Source: Opitutaceae bacterium
Lineage (GTDB): Bacteria > Verrucomicrobiota > Verrucomicrobiia > Opitutales > Opitutaceae
Length of the DNA: 64,000 bases
Assembly: GCA_016794625.1 (NCBI GenBank)
Contig: JAEUGY010000005.1
Coordinates: 1 to 64,000, forward strand
Direction of reading: 5' to 3'
Positions 1 to 7,862 of the stretch are shown piece after piece. The notes beneath the pieces were generated by a model, which saw only the letters and a list, made by a program, of their open reading frames with translations, made no database searches and was not told the DNA's origin. The position numbers and the translations under genes are program-made. The first letter of the stretch is position 1. Every line of letters starts with the position of its first letter.

Positions 1-1
1 C

Positions 2-118
2 TACCAACGTCTTCGCGCCAACGGAAAGCCTGCCAAGGTCTGCTTGGTTGCCGTCATGCGCAAGATGGCCTGTCTGATGAACAGGATGCTTCAAGAACCT
101 GATTTTGTCCTTGCCTAA
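2..118 (+). CDS. IS110-family transposase, C-terminal fragment (cut by window edge)
   Basis: An open frame enters from the left edge and ends with TAA at 116-118, giving 38 residues. It reads YQRLRANGKPAK near the start and then a short hydrophobic, Met/Leu-rich tail. This motif and tail are typical of the extreme C-terminus of IS110/IS116/IS902 transposases (DEDD-type N-terminal catalytic domain plus a C-terminal transposase_20 domain). Only the last part of the C-terminal domain is visible, so completeness and activity cannot be judged. IS110 elements lack long terminal inverted repeats, and the right end of the element cannot be placed; the next recognisable structure is a repeat cluster starting about 10 bases after the stop. 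Confidence 0.75.
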   Translation, partial: YQRLRANGKPAKVCLVAVMRKMACLMNRMLQEPDFVLA

Positions 119-124
119 AACCAC

Positions 125-574
125 CGCTGCTCAGCGAGGCCGCCTCCAACAGGCACCCGCATGGACCACGGATGGAGGGCGTCGCTCCGTCGACGCCGCG
201 GGGACGCGCACCGCACTCCTTCGCCGGTACATTTGTCCCTCAATGCGTTGGGACACCTTGCGCCGGGAGGGGTCGCCACGCGCAACCGGCGCCTCCGGAG
301 CGGCGCCCTCCATTTCAGCACCCGTCCCGTTCTCCACCGCGGCCTCAGCGAGGCCGCCTCCAACAGGGGACGAGCCCTTCCGTTGGAGGTGGGGTCGCCG
401 ACCCCGCGGAGATCGGCGTCGCGTGAAGAATCCAGACCACGGAGGCGGGCCCGAGGGTCCCGTGGCGGCCTCAGCGAGGCCGCCTCCATCGGGCACCCGC
501 AGGGTCCACGGGTGGACGGCGTCGCTCCGTCGACGCCGCGGGCACGCGCACCGCACTCGCGTCGCCAACCCCAC
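125..574. repeat. REP/BIME-like palindromic repeat cluster 1
   Basis: No gene is credible in this 450-base gap between the transposase end and the convergent regulator. It holds several copies of short palindromes: CTCAGCGAGGCCGCCTCCA at about 128-146, 343-361 and 470-488; a GGAGGTGGGGTCGCCGACCCC unit from 384; and GGAGGGCGTCGCTCCGTCGA units from 173 and about 511. Paired ends delimit larger units, 173-312 (GGAGGGC... to ...GCCCTCC) and 384-488 (TGGAGG... to ...CCTCCA). The same sequences recur elsewhere in the window. Several open frames cross the cluster on both strands but consist of the translated repeat (Arg/Pro/Gly-rich) and are not genes. Confidence 0.85.
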
Positions 575-1579
575 TCAGGCCGTTCGCAGGGGCAGCGTCG
601 TGCGATGAACAGGTCGCGGGGCGTACACCCGGCTGGCGGCCGGACCGGTTTCTCCCCGGAGACGCCGGCGCACGATGTCCACCGCGCCGAGCATCAGTTC
701 TTTCCAGGGAATCGCCACGGTCGTCAGATGGAGGTCCTCCGCCACGGGTGCGTCATCAAACCCCACCACCGCCGGCCGGGCCACCGCCGCGGCGGCATAG
801 GCCGCCAGCAGGGCCTCCGCGAGGCGGTCGTTGCAACAAAAGACGCCTGCGTATCCACGCCGCACGAGTCGCGGCGCCACGCGTCGCGCATCCTCCGCGA
901 ACCAGCCGTCCGCCCAGACGATGTCCGCCTTGCGCACCAGGCTTTGGAAACCCTCGACGCGTCGGAGGCAGCGGGGATCGTCCCGCGGCCCCGCCAGCAC
1001 CGCCAGTCGTCGCGCCGGCGCCACCGCGTGCAAGAGCTCCCCGGCCACCACACCGCCCGAATAGTCGTCGGTCGACACGCTGTCGATGTAGCTGGCAGCG
1101 ATCCCCGGCGGCGGGCGGTCATTCAGCAAAATCGAGAAACGCCGCTCACGCGCCGCCGCCACCGCGAGGTCAGGCACTTCCCAGACCACGGGCAACCAAT
1201 CGGGGTCCGGCGCGGTCTCACCGGCCCAAACCATCCGGACCGGAATGGATCCGGCGTCGAGCTCGCGGCGCAAACCGTCCAAAAGCCGGGCGCCAAAGCT
1301 GCCTTCCCGGCGGGCCCGGGCATGAAAGACGAGCTCGACCCCGCGCAACGAACGGAGCGTGCCCGCCACATAGGTGCCCGCCGCCGGACGGCGCTGGAGC
1401 CAGCCCTCCCGCTCCAACTCGGCATTGAGGCGGTGCGCCGTCTGGTAGCTCAAGCCAAAGTGCTCGGCCAGCGCCCGGTTGGAAAAGAAACGCTGGCCGG
1501 GCGGGTGGCCGCCTTGTTGCAGGCGCGCAATCAGCTTCTCCTTCACGAGGGCGACGGCAGCGCTGCGGGGGCGGGGCAT
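575..1579 (-). CDS. GntR/LacI-hybrid transcriptional regulator
   Basis: A 334-residue DNA-binding regulator that probably controls the divergent sugar cluster. Residues about 8-72 form a GntR-type winged helix (LAEHFGLSYQTAHRLNAELE, then GWLQRRPAAGTYV as the wing). Residues about 80-325 look like a LacI/periplasmic-binding-protein type sensor, with DDYSGG, VAGPRDDPR, GVFCCNDRLAEALL and VVGFDDAPVAE, the last being the usual LacI-family effector-domain signature. The architecture is therefore a GntR head with a LacI-type sugar sensor, as in the AraR-like group. It is transcribed away from the SDR gene, with 84 bases between the two start codons, the classical layout for a local regulator. The effector is unknown; a sugar or sugar derivative is likely given the neighbours. 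Confidence 0.85.
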   Translation of the reverse strand: MPRPRSAAVALVKEKLIARLQQGGHPPGQRFFSNRALAEHFGLSYQTAHRLNAELEREGWLQRRPAAGTYVAGTLRSLRGVELVFHARARREGSFGARLLDGLRRELDAGSIPVRMVWAGETAPDPDWLPVVWEVPDLAVAAARERRFSILLNDRPPPGIAASYIDSVSTDDYSGGVVAGELLHAVAPARRLAVLAGPRDDPRCLRRVEGFQSLVRKADIVWADGWFAEDARRVAPRLVRRGYAGVFCCNDRLAEALLAAYAAAAVARPAVVGFDDAPVAEDLHLTTVAIPWKELMLGAVDIVRRRLRGETGPAASRVYAPRPVHRTTLPLRTA

Positions 1580-1663
1580 GGTGGGTACATTATCATATCA
1601 GTTTCTCCCCAAGTCGATCTCGTAATGGTTGGCAGCGCGCCCGCCCGCGGATCTGCTGTCACC
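1580..1663. promoter_or_regulatory. Divergent control region between regulator and sugar cluster
   Basis: This 84-base gap separates the regulator (minus strand) from the first cluster gene (plus strand). It is AT-richer than its surroundings close to the regulator start; on the minus strand the string GATATGATAATG lies about 10-20 bases before the ATG and could hold a -10 element. I see no convincing palindromic operator by eye. The function as a shared promoter/operator is inferred from the layout only. Confidence 0.35.
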
Positions 1664-2458
1664 ATGACCCAGCCGTCTCTTGCCGGAAAAGTCATTGTCG
1701 TGATGGGTGGCACCACGGGTCTCGGACTCTCGGCCGCCCGCGCCTTTGTCTCCGCCGGCGCCCGGGTCGTGCTCAACGGGCGCTCGCCCGACAGCGCCGC
1801 CGCCGCCGGGGCCGAGTTGGGTGGCGCGGCCGCGGTGGTGGTGGGCGACGCCTCGCTCTCCGCCACCGCCGACGCCGCCATCGCCTGCGCCGTCACCACG
1901 TTTGGCCGGCTGGACGGTCTCTACCATGTGGCGGGGGGCAGCGGGCGGCGGCTGGGCGATGGACCACTCCACGAACTGACCGACGACGGGTGGCGCGCCA
2001 CGGTGGACTTGAACCTCAGTTCGCTCGTCTTTTCCAATCGCGCCGCGGTGCGGCAGTTTCTCGCCCAGGGAGGCGGCGGCGCCATCCTCAACATGGGCTC
2101 GGTGCTGGGCTCGTCGCCTTCGCCGCGGTTTTTCAGCACGCACGCCTACGCCGCGACCAAGTCCGCCGTCATCGGTTTCACCCGTTCGATCGCCTCGTAC
2201 TACGCGTCCGCCAACATCCGCGCCAATGTGCTCGCGCCGGCCTTGGTCGAGACGCCGATGTCGAAACGCGCCGCGGGCGACCCGGCCATCGTCTCCTTCG
2301 TCCGCACCAAACAGCCGCTGGACGGCGGGCGCATCGGCCGGCCGGGCGACTGCGACGGCGCCGCCGTGTATTTCCTTTCCGACGCCGCCGCCTTTGTCAC
2401 CGGTCAGGTCCTCGCCGTCGACGGCGGCTGGTCTGTATCCGAAGGTCAGATTCCATGA
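1664..2458 (+). CDS. SDR-family NAD(P)-dependent oxidoreductase
   Basis: A 264-residue short-chain dehydrogenase/reductase. It carries the nucleotide-binding glycine motif GGTTGLG near residue 13, an NAG-like position (HVAGGSG), the active-site Ser region (NMGSVLGSS), the catalytic YAATK, and the C-terminal VTGQVLAVDGG typical of the classical FabG-like subgroup. Length is normal. I chose ATG 1664 because homologues begin just before the glycine motif; an in-frame ATG at 1625 would add 13 non-conserved residues. Its stop overlaps the start of the ROK kinase (ATGA), so the two are translationally coupled. It probably oxidises a hydroxyl of the sugar or sugar acid handled by the cluster; the substrate cannot be read from sequence. 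Confidence 0.9.
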   Translation: MTQPSLAGKVIVVMGGTTGLGLSAARAFVSAGARVVLNGRSPDSAAAAGAELGGAAAVVVGDASLSATADAAIACAVTTFGRLDGLYHVAGGSGRRLGDGPLHELTDDGWRATVDLNLSSLVFSNRAAVRQFLAQGGGGAILNMGSVLGSSPSPRFFSTHAYAATKSAVIGFTRSIASYYASANIRANVLAPALVETPMSKRAAGDPAIVSFVRTKQPLDGGRIGRPGDCDGAAVYFLSDAAAFVTGQVLAVDGGWSVSEGQIP

Positions 2459-3357
2459 GCTCCGGTAGTCCACCGTATCTCATCGGCATCGATCTCGGGG
2501 GCACCCGGATCAAGGCCCTCGCCCTGTCGCCCGACGGCACCGAGCTGGCGCGTCGCCTCACGGGTTCCGACGGACCGGACTGGGCCGCGCGGGTGAAAAC
2601 GGTGGTGGACGGCCTGCACGCCGAGCTCGGACCTTCTCTCGGCATCGGCCTCGCCGCCCCCGGTCTGGCCGCCTCGGACGGGCGCTCCATTCGTCATCTG
2701 CCGGGCCGTCTGCCGGGGCTGGAGGGACTCGATTGGACGCGCCACCTTGGCGCGAATCACCCGGTCCCGGTGCTGAACGACGCCCAGGCCGCCCTGCTCG
2801 GTGAAGTCTGGCGCGGAGCCGCGCGGGGCGGGCGCAATGTGCTGCTGCTCACCCTGGGCACGGGGGTCGGCGGGGCCATCCTGTGCGATGGACGCCTGCT
2901 GCGGGGTCACCTGGGTCGGGCCGGGCATCTCGGTCACATCACGGTCGACGCCGGTGGTGCGCCCGACATCGTCAACACCCCGGGCAGTCTGGAAGACGCG
3001 ATCGGCAACCACACGCTCGGTCGGCGTTCGGCGGGGCTCTACGACGACACAGCACGGTTGGTCGCCGACGTCGTGCGCGGGGTCCCTCGGGCCGTTGAGG
3101 TGTGGCAGCGTTCCGTCCGCGATCTCGCCGCGGGTCTGGCGTCGTTGATCAACGTGGTCGACCCGGAGCTGATCCTCCTCGGCGGCGGCATCGCGCAGGC
3201 CAACGACGCCCTGCTTCGCCCGCTCCAGGCGGAGCTCGATCGCTTCGAGTGGCGCCCAGCGGGACACCAGGTCCGCCTCGCCGCCACCGAACTGGGCGAC
3301 CTCGCCGGGGCCTACGGTGCCGCCCGCAAGGCCCAGCTGCTCCTTTCCTCTTCATGA
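2455..3357 (+). CDS. ROK-family sugar kinase
   Basis: A 300-residue ROK protein (repressor, ORF, kinase family) with no N-terminal DNA-binding domain, so most likely an ATP-dependent sugar kinase. The phosphate-binding motif IGIDLGGTRIKA is at residues 9-20 and a second one, LTLGTGVGGAIL, near the middle; LGRAGHLGHITVD carries the ROK histidine. Oddly, the zinc-binding cysteine motif CxCGxxGCxE that follows the histidine in most ROK kinases is missing: the equivalent stretch reads DAGGAPDIVNTPGSLED. Some ROK members lack zinc, so this does not rule out activity, but it separates the protein from the standard glucokinase and ManNAc kinase groups. It overlaps both neighbours by four bases (ATGA at each end). 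Confidence 0.85.
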   Translation: MSSGSPPYLIGIDLGGTRIKALALSPDGTELARRLTGSDGPDWAARVKTVVDGLHAELGPSLGIGLAAPGLAASDGRSIRHLPGRLPGLEGLDWTRHLGANHPVPVLNDAQAALLGEVWRGAARGGRNVLLLTLGTGVGGAILCDGRLLRGHLGRAGHLGHITVDAGGAPDIVNTPGSLEDAIGNHTLGRRSAGLYDDTARLVADVVRGVPRAVEVWQRSVRDLAAGLASLINVVDPELILLGGGIAQANDALLRPLQAELDRFEWRPAGHQVRLAATELGDLAGAYGAARKAQLLLSSS

Positions 3358-4160
3358 ACTCCCCCACGAACGACTACCTTTCCCGGTGTCGAGAGTTGAT
3401 CGACGTCGTCGCCTCCCAATCGAGCGCCCTCACCACCGCCGCGGACTGGTTCACCGCCACGATCCTGGCCGGCCGCATGGTGCATGTCTTTGGTTCGGGC
3501 CATTCCCGGATCATGGTCGAGGAGATGTGGCCGCGCTATGGCTCGTTCCCCGGTTTCAATCCCATCGTCGAGCTCTCGCTCTCGTTCCACAATCTGGTCG
3601 TCGGCGCCAACGGCCAGCGGCAAGCCATGTTCCTCGAGAATGTCACGGGACTCGCGCCGCGGATTCTGCGCAACTTCGACCTCTCCCCCACCGACACCGC
3701 CCTTATCATTTCTTCGAGCGGCTGCAATGTGGTGCCGATTGAAATGGCCGAGGGCTTCCGCGAGCGGGGCATCAAAGTCGTGGCCATCGTCAGCCGCCGC
3801 CACCTCGAGGCCTCGACCTCGCGCCACGCCCGGGGACTCAAACTCTCCGACCTGGCCGATATTGTATTGGATACCGGGGCGCCGGTCGGAGACGCCATGG
3901 TCCACGTCCCCGGCCTCGACACCGCCGTCGCCCCGGGCTCCACCGTCGGCGGCTGCCTACTGGTCAACTCCCTCAAAGCCGAGGTCGCCGCCCGCCTCAC
4001 CGCCGCCGGCCACCCTCCCAAAGTCCTGAGCAGCGCCGCCACCGTAGGCAGCGCCCGCGCCACCACCCTCTTCGAGTCCGCCTACGACGAACACGCCCAC
4101 CGCCTCGCCCGCCTCTACGCCAACGTCGGCCCCACCCCCCAAGTCGCGCCAGGCCAGTGA
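3354..4160 (+). CDS. SIS-domain sugar isomerase-like protein
   Basis: A 268-residue SIS (sugar isomerase) domain protein of the UPF0309 / phosphoheptose-isomerase-like group. The domain fills most of the protein: HVFGSGHSR near residue 45 starts the first sugar-phosphate loop, ALIISSSGCN near 120 is the Ser-rich phosphate-binding loop, and VVAIVSRRH follows. There is no helix-turn-helix region, so it is not an RpiR-type regulator. The start overlaps the ROK kinase stop. Together the kinase and SIS protein suggest phosphorylation then isomerisation or cleavage of a (possibly amino or N-acyl) sugar; this is inference. It ends the first tight three-gene block; the next gene follows after a 130-base gap holding repeats. 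Confidence 0.82.
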   Translation: MNSPTNDYLSRCRELIDVVASQSSALTTAADWFTATILAGRMVHVFGSGHSRIMVEEMWPRYGSFPGFNPIVELSLSFHNLVVGANGQRQAMFLENVTGLAPRILRNFDLSPTDTALIISSSGCNVVPIEMAEGFRERGIKVVAIVSRRHLEASTSRHARGLKLSDLADIVLDTGAPVGDAMVHVPGLDTAVAPGSTVGGCLLVNSLKAEVAARLTAAGHPPKVLSSAATVGSARATTLFESAYDEHAHRLARLYANVGPTPQVAPGQ

Positions 4161-4162
4161 CC

Positions 4163-4280
4163 ATTCGTCATTAGTCATTCGTCATTCCACCCCACCACAC
4201 CCATCCCCGCGGGGCCCACGACCCCACCTCCACCGATCCTCATTCGTCAATCGTCATTAGTCATTCGTCATTAGTCATTC
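4163..4280 (+). repeat. Heptanucleotide tandem repeat (GTCATTA/GTCATTC) flanking a degenerate REP unit
   Basis: Two blocks of the heptamer GTCATTA or GTCATTC occur at 4163-4186 and about 4242-4280. Between them, around 4204-4234, is a degenerate copy of the CGCGGGG...CCCCACCTCCA palindrome found in the window's REP clusters. The right-hand block ends 10 bases before the ATG of the FAD oxidoreductase, separated by a C/T-only stretch. No gene is present. Confidence 0.7.
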
Positions 4281-4290
4281 CCCCCTCCCC

Positions 4291-5670
4291 ATGCCCCTCC
4301 TGGTCCCCGCCCACCTTCCCTCTCTGCCTCCGGCCGACCTGCTGGTCGTCGGCGGCGGCACGGCGGGATGTTGCGCGGCCCTGGCGGCCCGGGAGTCCGC
4401 GGGGGCGACGGTGCTGTTGATCGAGCGCCAGGGATTTCTGGGCGGCACGAGCACCGGAGTGTTGGATACCTTCTACGGGTTTTTCACCCCGGGTGCCCAT
4501 CCGCGGAAGGTGGTCGGGGGCGTTCCCGACCGGGTGGTGGACGCCCTTGACCGCGTGGGGGCCGTTTTCCTGCGACCCAACACCTACGGCGCCGGCACGG
4601 GGGTGAACTACAATCCGGAGCGACTGAAACGGGTCTGGGACGAGCTGCTGGCGCGGGCCGGCGTGCGTGTGCTGCTGCACGCCATCCTGGTCGATGTCCT
4701 CACTGAGGGCTCCGGCCGGATCACAGGGGTCGTTCTGCTGACCCGCCAGGGCTTCGTGCAGGTGTCCGCCCGGCGCTTCATCGATGCGTCGGGCGACGCC
4801 GTGCTCTGCCACCACGCCGGGATCGACTCGGAACGGGCGGGCGACCTGGAGCCGGCCCAGACCCTGACCACCACGTTCCGTCTCGCCGCGGTCGACCTCG
4901 ACGCCTACGAGCGCGCCGGGGGCAAGTCCCTACTCATGGCGAAAATGGCGGAGGCCGTCGACCGCGGCACGCATGCGCTGCCGCGCAAGGCCGGCAGCCT
5001 GCACCGCATGAACGTGTCCGGCTGTGTATCGACCGTCTGCGTACGCGTGGCCGGGCTGGACCCGAACGACTCGGAACAGCTCACCACGGCGGAGCAGGAG
5101 GGGCGCCGGCAGGCCTTCATCTATGAGGATTTTCTGCGCGACTGCATCCCGGGCTTCGGCGACGCCCGCATCATCGGCCTTTCCCACCAGATCGGCATTC
5201 GCGAAACCCGGCGGGTTTATGGCGAATACCGCCTCACCCGCGCCGACTGCCTGGGGGCGACCCGGTTCCCCGACTGCGTGGCACTCTGCGGCGCGCCGAT
5301 CGAGGACCATCGCGCCGGTCCGGACGGCACGGAGGAGACCGCGTGGGCCTACGTGCCGGACAACCAGGTTTACGACGTTCCCTACCGCACGCTGGTGCCG
5401 CGGGGTCGCGACGAGCTCTGGGTCGCGGGTCGCTGCTTCAGCGCCACCCACGACGCCCATGCTTCGTGCCGGTCCATGGGCCAGACCATGAGTCTGGGCG
5501 CCGCCGCCGGCTTCGCCGCCTCCCTCTCCCTCGAGTCCGGGCTCGGCGCCCGCACGTTGTCCGTGCCCGACCTGCAGGAGCGTCTGCGCCGGAGCGGCAC
5601 ACCGCTGGTCTTTCCCGAACGCGGCGCCTTCACCCAGGCCGGCGACTGGGCGCGCAATCGCTCGGGTTGA
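4291..5670 (+). CDS. FAD-dependent oxidoreductase (FAD_oxidored family)
   Basis: A 459-residue flavoprotein. The dinucleotide-binding motif LLVVGGGTAGCCAAL begins at residue 18, is followed by the FAD ribose-binding acidic end of strand two (LLIERQGFLGG), and a second conserved region lies at FIDASGDAVLCHHAG. The C-terminal third has DVPYRTLVPRGRDELWVAGRC, the usual second FAD-contact region of this family (PF12831-like). There is no signal peptide, so it is probably cytoplasmic. Relatives occur in verrucomicrobial and planctomycete polysaccharide-use loci; the substrate is unknown. The start follows a C/T-rich leader (CCCCCCTCCCC) and no Shine-Dalgarno, a pattern seen at other starts in the window. 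It probably belongs to the same transcription unit as its neighbours on the plus strand. Confidence 0.85.
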   Translation: MPLLVPAHLPSLPPADLLVVGGGTAGCCAALAARESAGATVLLIERQGFLGGTSTGVLDTFYGFFTPGAHPRKVVGGVPDRVVDALDRVGAVFLRPNTYGAGTGVNYNPERLKRVWDELLARAGVRVLLHAILVDVLTEGSGRITGVVLLTRQGFVQVSARRFIDASGDAVLCHHAGIDSERAGDLEPAQTLTTTFRLAAVDLDAYERAGGKSLLMAKMAEAVDRGTHALPRKAGSLHRMNVSGCVSTVCVRVAGLDPNDSEQLTTAEQEGRRQAFIYEDFLRDCIPGFGDARIIGLSHQIGIRETRRVYGEYRLTRADCLGATRFPDCVALCGAPIEDHRAGPDGTEETAWAYVPDNQVYDVPYRTLVPRGRDELWVAGRCFSATHDAHASCRSMGQTMSLGAAAGFAASLSLESGLGARTLSVPDLQERLRRSGTPLVFPERGAFTQAGDWARNRSG

Positions 5671-5718
5671 GCTCCGTTTTTCTGCTTTCCACGTCTCCCT
5701 GTTACCCTGCCTTCCGCC

Positions 5719-6945
5719 ATGAATGACCTCCCTCGCCCGGAACTCTCCCGCCGTCGTTTCCTGACTCAAACCAGCCTCGGTCTGGCCGCCGTGTCCACGT
5801 TGAGCGGCACCTTGGCCCGGGGCTCGGCCGCCAACTCGCGCCTTCGGCTGGGCCTGGTTGGCTGCGGGGGTCGCGGCGCCTGGATTGCCGACCTTTTTGC
5901 CGAACACGGCGGTTATGAAATCGCGGCGGTGGCGGACTACTTCCAGGACAAGGTGGAGAAGGTGGCGCAAAAGTTCCAGGTGCCCGTCCAACGGCAGTTC
6001 ACCGGCCTGAAGTGCGCCGAAAAGATGATCTCCCAGGGAGGGATCGACGCCGTCGCCATCATCAGTCCGCCCTATTTTCATCCCGCCCAGGCCAAGGCCG
6101 CAGTCGATGCCGGGCTGCACGTTTACCTCGCCAAACCGGTCGCGGTCGATGTGCCGGGCTGCCTCTCCATCCGGCACTCGGGGGCTGAGGCGCGCCGGAA
6201 GGGACAGGTCTTTCTCGTCGATTTTCAGACACGCACCAATGAGTTCTACATCGAGGCCGTGCGCCGGGTGCACGCCGGCGCCATCGGCGACTTTTGTTTT
6301 GGTGAGGCCATCTACCACGACGGTCGGCTGAACCGGAAGGCGGACCCCGGCCCGCCGGAGGCCCGGCTGCGCAACTGGGTGTTTGATCGGGCGCTCTCGG
6401 GCGACATCATCGTGGAACAGAACATCCACACGCTCGACGTCATGAGCTGGCTTTTCCGCGAAACCCCTCCGCTGCACTGCACGGGCACCGGCGGGCGCCG
6501 GGTGCGGGTCGATGTCGGCGACGCCTGGGACCACTTCGCCCTGACCTACGAATACGCCGGTCACGTCGGTGTCACCTTCAGCTCCCGCCAGTTCAACGCG
6601 CACGGCGAGCCGGATGGGATCCTCAACCGGATGTTTGGCACCAAGGGCGTATTCAACAGCAAATACGGTGGGCTCGTCATGCTGCGCGGCGCCGGGGAAT
6701 CCTACTACCGCGGCGGCGAGACCCGCGCCATCTACAAGGAGGGCGCGGTCGCCAACATCCTGGCGTTTCACCAGCAGGTCACCGGCCGCATCACCACCAA
6801 CGCCACGGTCGAGCCGAGCGTGACCAGCAACCTCGTGGCCCTGCTCGGACGCACCGCCGCGTATGAACATCGTCAGGTGACCTGGAAGGAGCTGATGGCC
6901 TCCCGCCAGGAGCTTCAGCCCGATTTCTCCGGGCTGACCGAGTAA
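5719..6945 (+). CDS. Gfo/Idh/MocA-family oxidoreductase with Tat signal
   Basis: A 408-residue dehydrogenase exported by the twin-arginine route: residues 10-35 read SRRRFLTQTSLGLAAVSTLSG. The mature part begins with the Rossmann motif LGLVGCGGRGAWI, followed by the family's conserved AKPVAVDV (normally EKP; the Lys that contacts cofactor and substrate is kept) and a C-terminal sheet domain. Family members bind NAD(P) tightly and oxidise or reduce sugars or polyols. Exported members fold with cofactor before transport, which fits the Tat signal. It lies 48 bases after the FAD oxidoreductase and 26 before the next exported enzyme, so cotranscription is likely. Confidence 0.88.
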   Translation: MNDLPRPELSRRRFLTQTSLGLAAVSTLSGTLARGSAANSRLRLGLVGCGGRGAWIADLFAEHGGYEIAAVADYFQDKVEKVAQKFQVPVQRQFTGLKCAEKMISQGGIDAVAIISPPYFHPAQAKAAVDAGLHVYLAKPVAVDVPGCLSIRHSGAEARRKGQVFLVDFQTRTNEFYIEAVRRVHAGAIGDFCFGEAIYHDGRLNRKADPGPPEARLRNWVFDRALSGDIIVEQNIHTLDVMSWLFRETPPLHCTGTGGRRVRVDVGDAWDHFALTYEYAGHVGVTFSSRQFNAHGEPDGILNRMFGTKGVFNSKYGGLVMLRGAGESYYRGGETRAIYKEGAVANILAFHQQVTGRITTNATVEPSVTSNLVALLGRTAAYEHRQVTWKELMASRQELQPDFSGLTE

Positions 6946-6971
6946 CCCGGGCCCTTGCACCACCGCCTCCC

Positions 6972-7862
6972 ATGCATCCTCTCTCCCGCCGCTCGTTTCT
7001 CAAAGCCTCTGCCCACGGCGCGGCGGCGCTGTCCCTCTCCCGCGCCGGACTCGCCGCCGCCCCGGCCGGCAAACCGGGGTTCCGCCTGTTTGCCTGCGAC
7101 TGGACGATGAAGAAAACGTCCGATCCGGGGTCCTTCGCCCTCGCGAAGTCCCTGGGGCTCGACGGGGTGCAGGTGGACTTTGGCCGTCTGGCCCCGGGGG
7201 AATCGCGCCCGCCCCTGCTCGCCCCCGCACACCAGGACCGGATCCTCGCCGCGTCGCGGGAAACCGGCGTGGCCATCGCCTCCCTCGCCTTCGGCGTGCT
7301 GAACTCGATTCCCTACAAGTCCGCTCCGGAAACGGAGTCGTGGGTGCTCGATGGATTGCCGGTGGCGAAAAAACTCGGGGTGTCGGTCATTCTGCTGGCG
7401 TTCTTTTCCAAGAATGACCTGGTCGACGATCCCGCGGGTATCCAGGAGACCATTCGGCGTCTGAAGCGGATCGCCCCGCGCGCCGCGGACCTCGGCGTCA
7501 CGCTCGGCCTGGAGTCCTGGCTGAAGGTGGACGCCCTCGAGCCCATCCTCGCCGCGGTGAACTCGCCGGCGGTGCAGGTCTACTACGATGTGGGCAACCT
7601 GCACAAGGTGGGCGAGGACTACGGCGCCGCCATCCGCCGTCTCGGACGCGAGCGCATCTGCGAGATTCATCTCAAGGACTACGACAATCTCTACGGCAAG
7701 GGCTCGATTGACTTCCCGGCGGTGCGCGCCGCCTGCGATGCCATCGGCTACCGCGGCTGGCTCGGCATCGAGGGCACCCAGCTTCCGCTCGGCCTCGAGG
7801 CGAGCTTGAAGTACGACGTCGACTACCTCCGTCCTCTGTTTCCACCGACGCTGCCGTCATGA
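6972..7862 (+). CDS. Sugar phosphate isomerase/epimerase-like TIM-barrel protein with Tat signal
   Basis: A 296-residue xylose-isomerase-like TIM-barrel protein. Residues 5-25 form a Tat-type signal (SRRSFLKASAHGAAALSLS). The barrel shows GLDGVQVDFG, the strand LGLESWLK, VYYDVGNLHK with the metal-binding Asp, and ICEIHLKDYD with His and Asp ligands, then WLGIEG. These match the divalent-metal site of the hexulose-phosphate 3-epimerase / inosose dehydratase-like superfamily, and many Tat-exported relatives are found beside Gfo/Idh/MocA enzymes. Epimerase, isomerase or lyase activity cannot be decided from sequence; established work on 3-keto-glycoside utilisation makes a lyase role possible. 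The stop overlaps the next start by ATGA. Confidence 0.85.
   Translation: MHPLSRRSFLKASAHGAAALSLSRAGLAAAPAGKPGFRLFACDWTMKKTSDPGSFALAKSLGLDGVQVDFGRLAPGESRPPLLAPAHQDRILAASRETGVAIASLAFGVLNSIPYKSAPETESWVLDGLPVAKKLGVSVILLAFFSKNDLVDDPAGIQETIRRLKRIAPRAADLGVTLGLESWLKVDALEPILAAVNSPAVQVYYDVGNLHKVGEDYGAAIRRLGRERICEIHLKDYDNLYGKGSIDFPAVRAACDAIGYRGWLGIEGTQLPLGLEASLKYDVDYLRPLFPPTLPS

Noticed and set aside
161..1663. Extension of the SDR frame far upstream
   Set aside because: The upstream part runs through the repeat cluster and antisense to the regulator; homologues begin near the glycine motif at 1664.
4163..4280. CRISPR array
   Set aside because: The repeat unit is only 7 bases with no spacers, and there are no cas genes.
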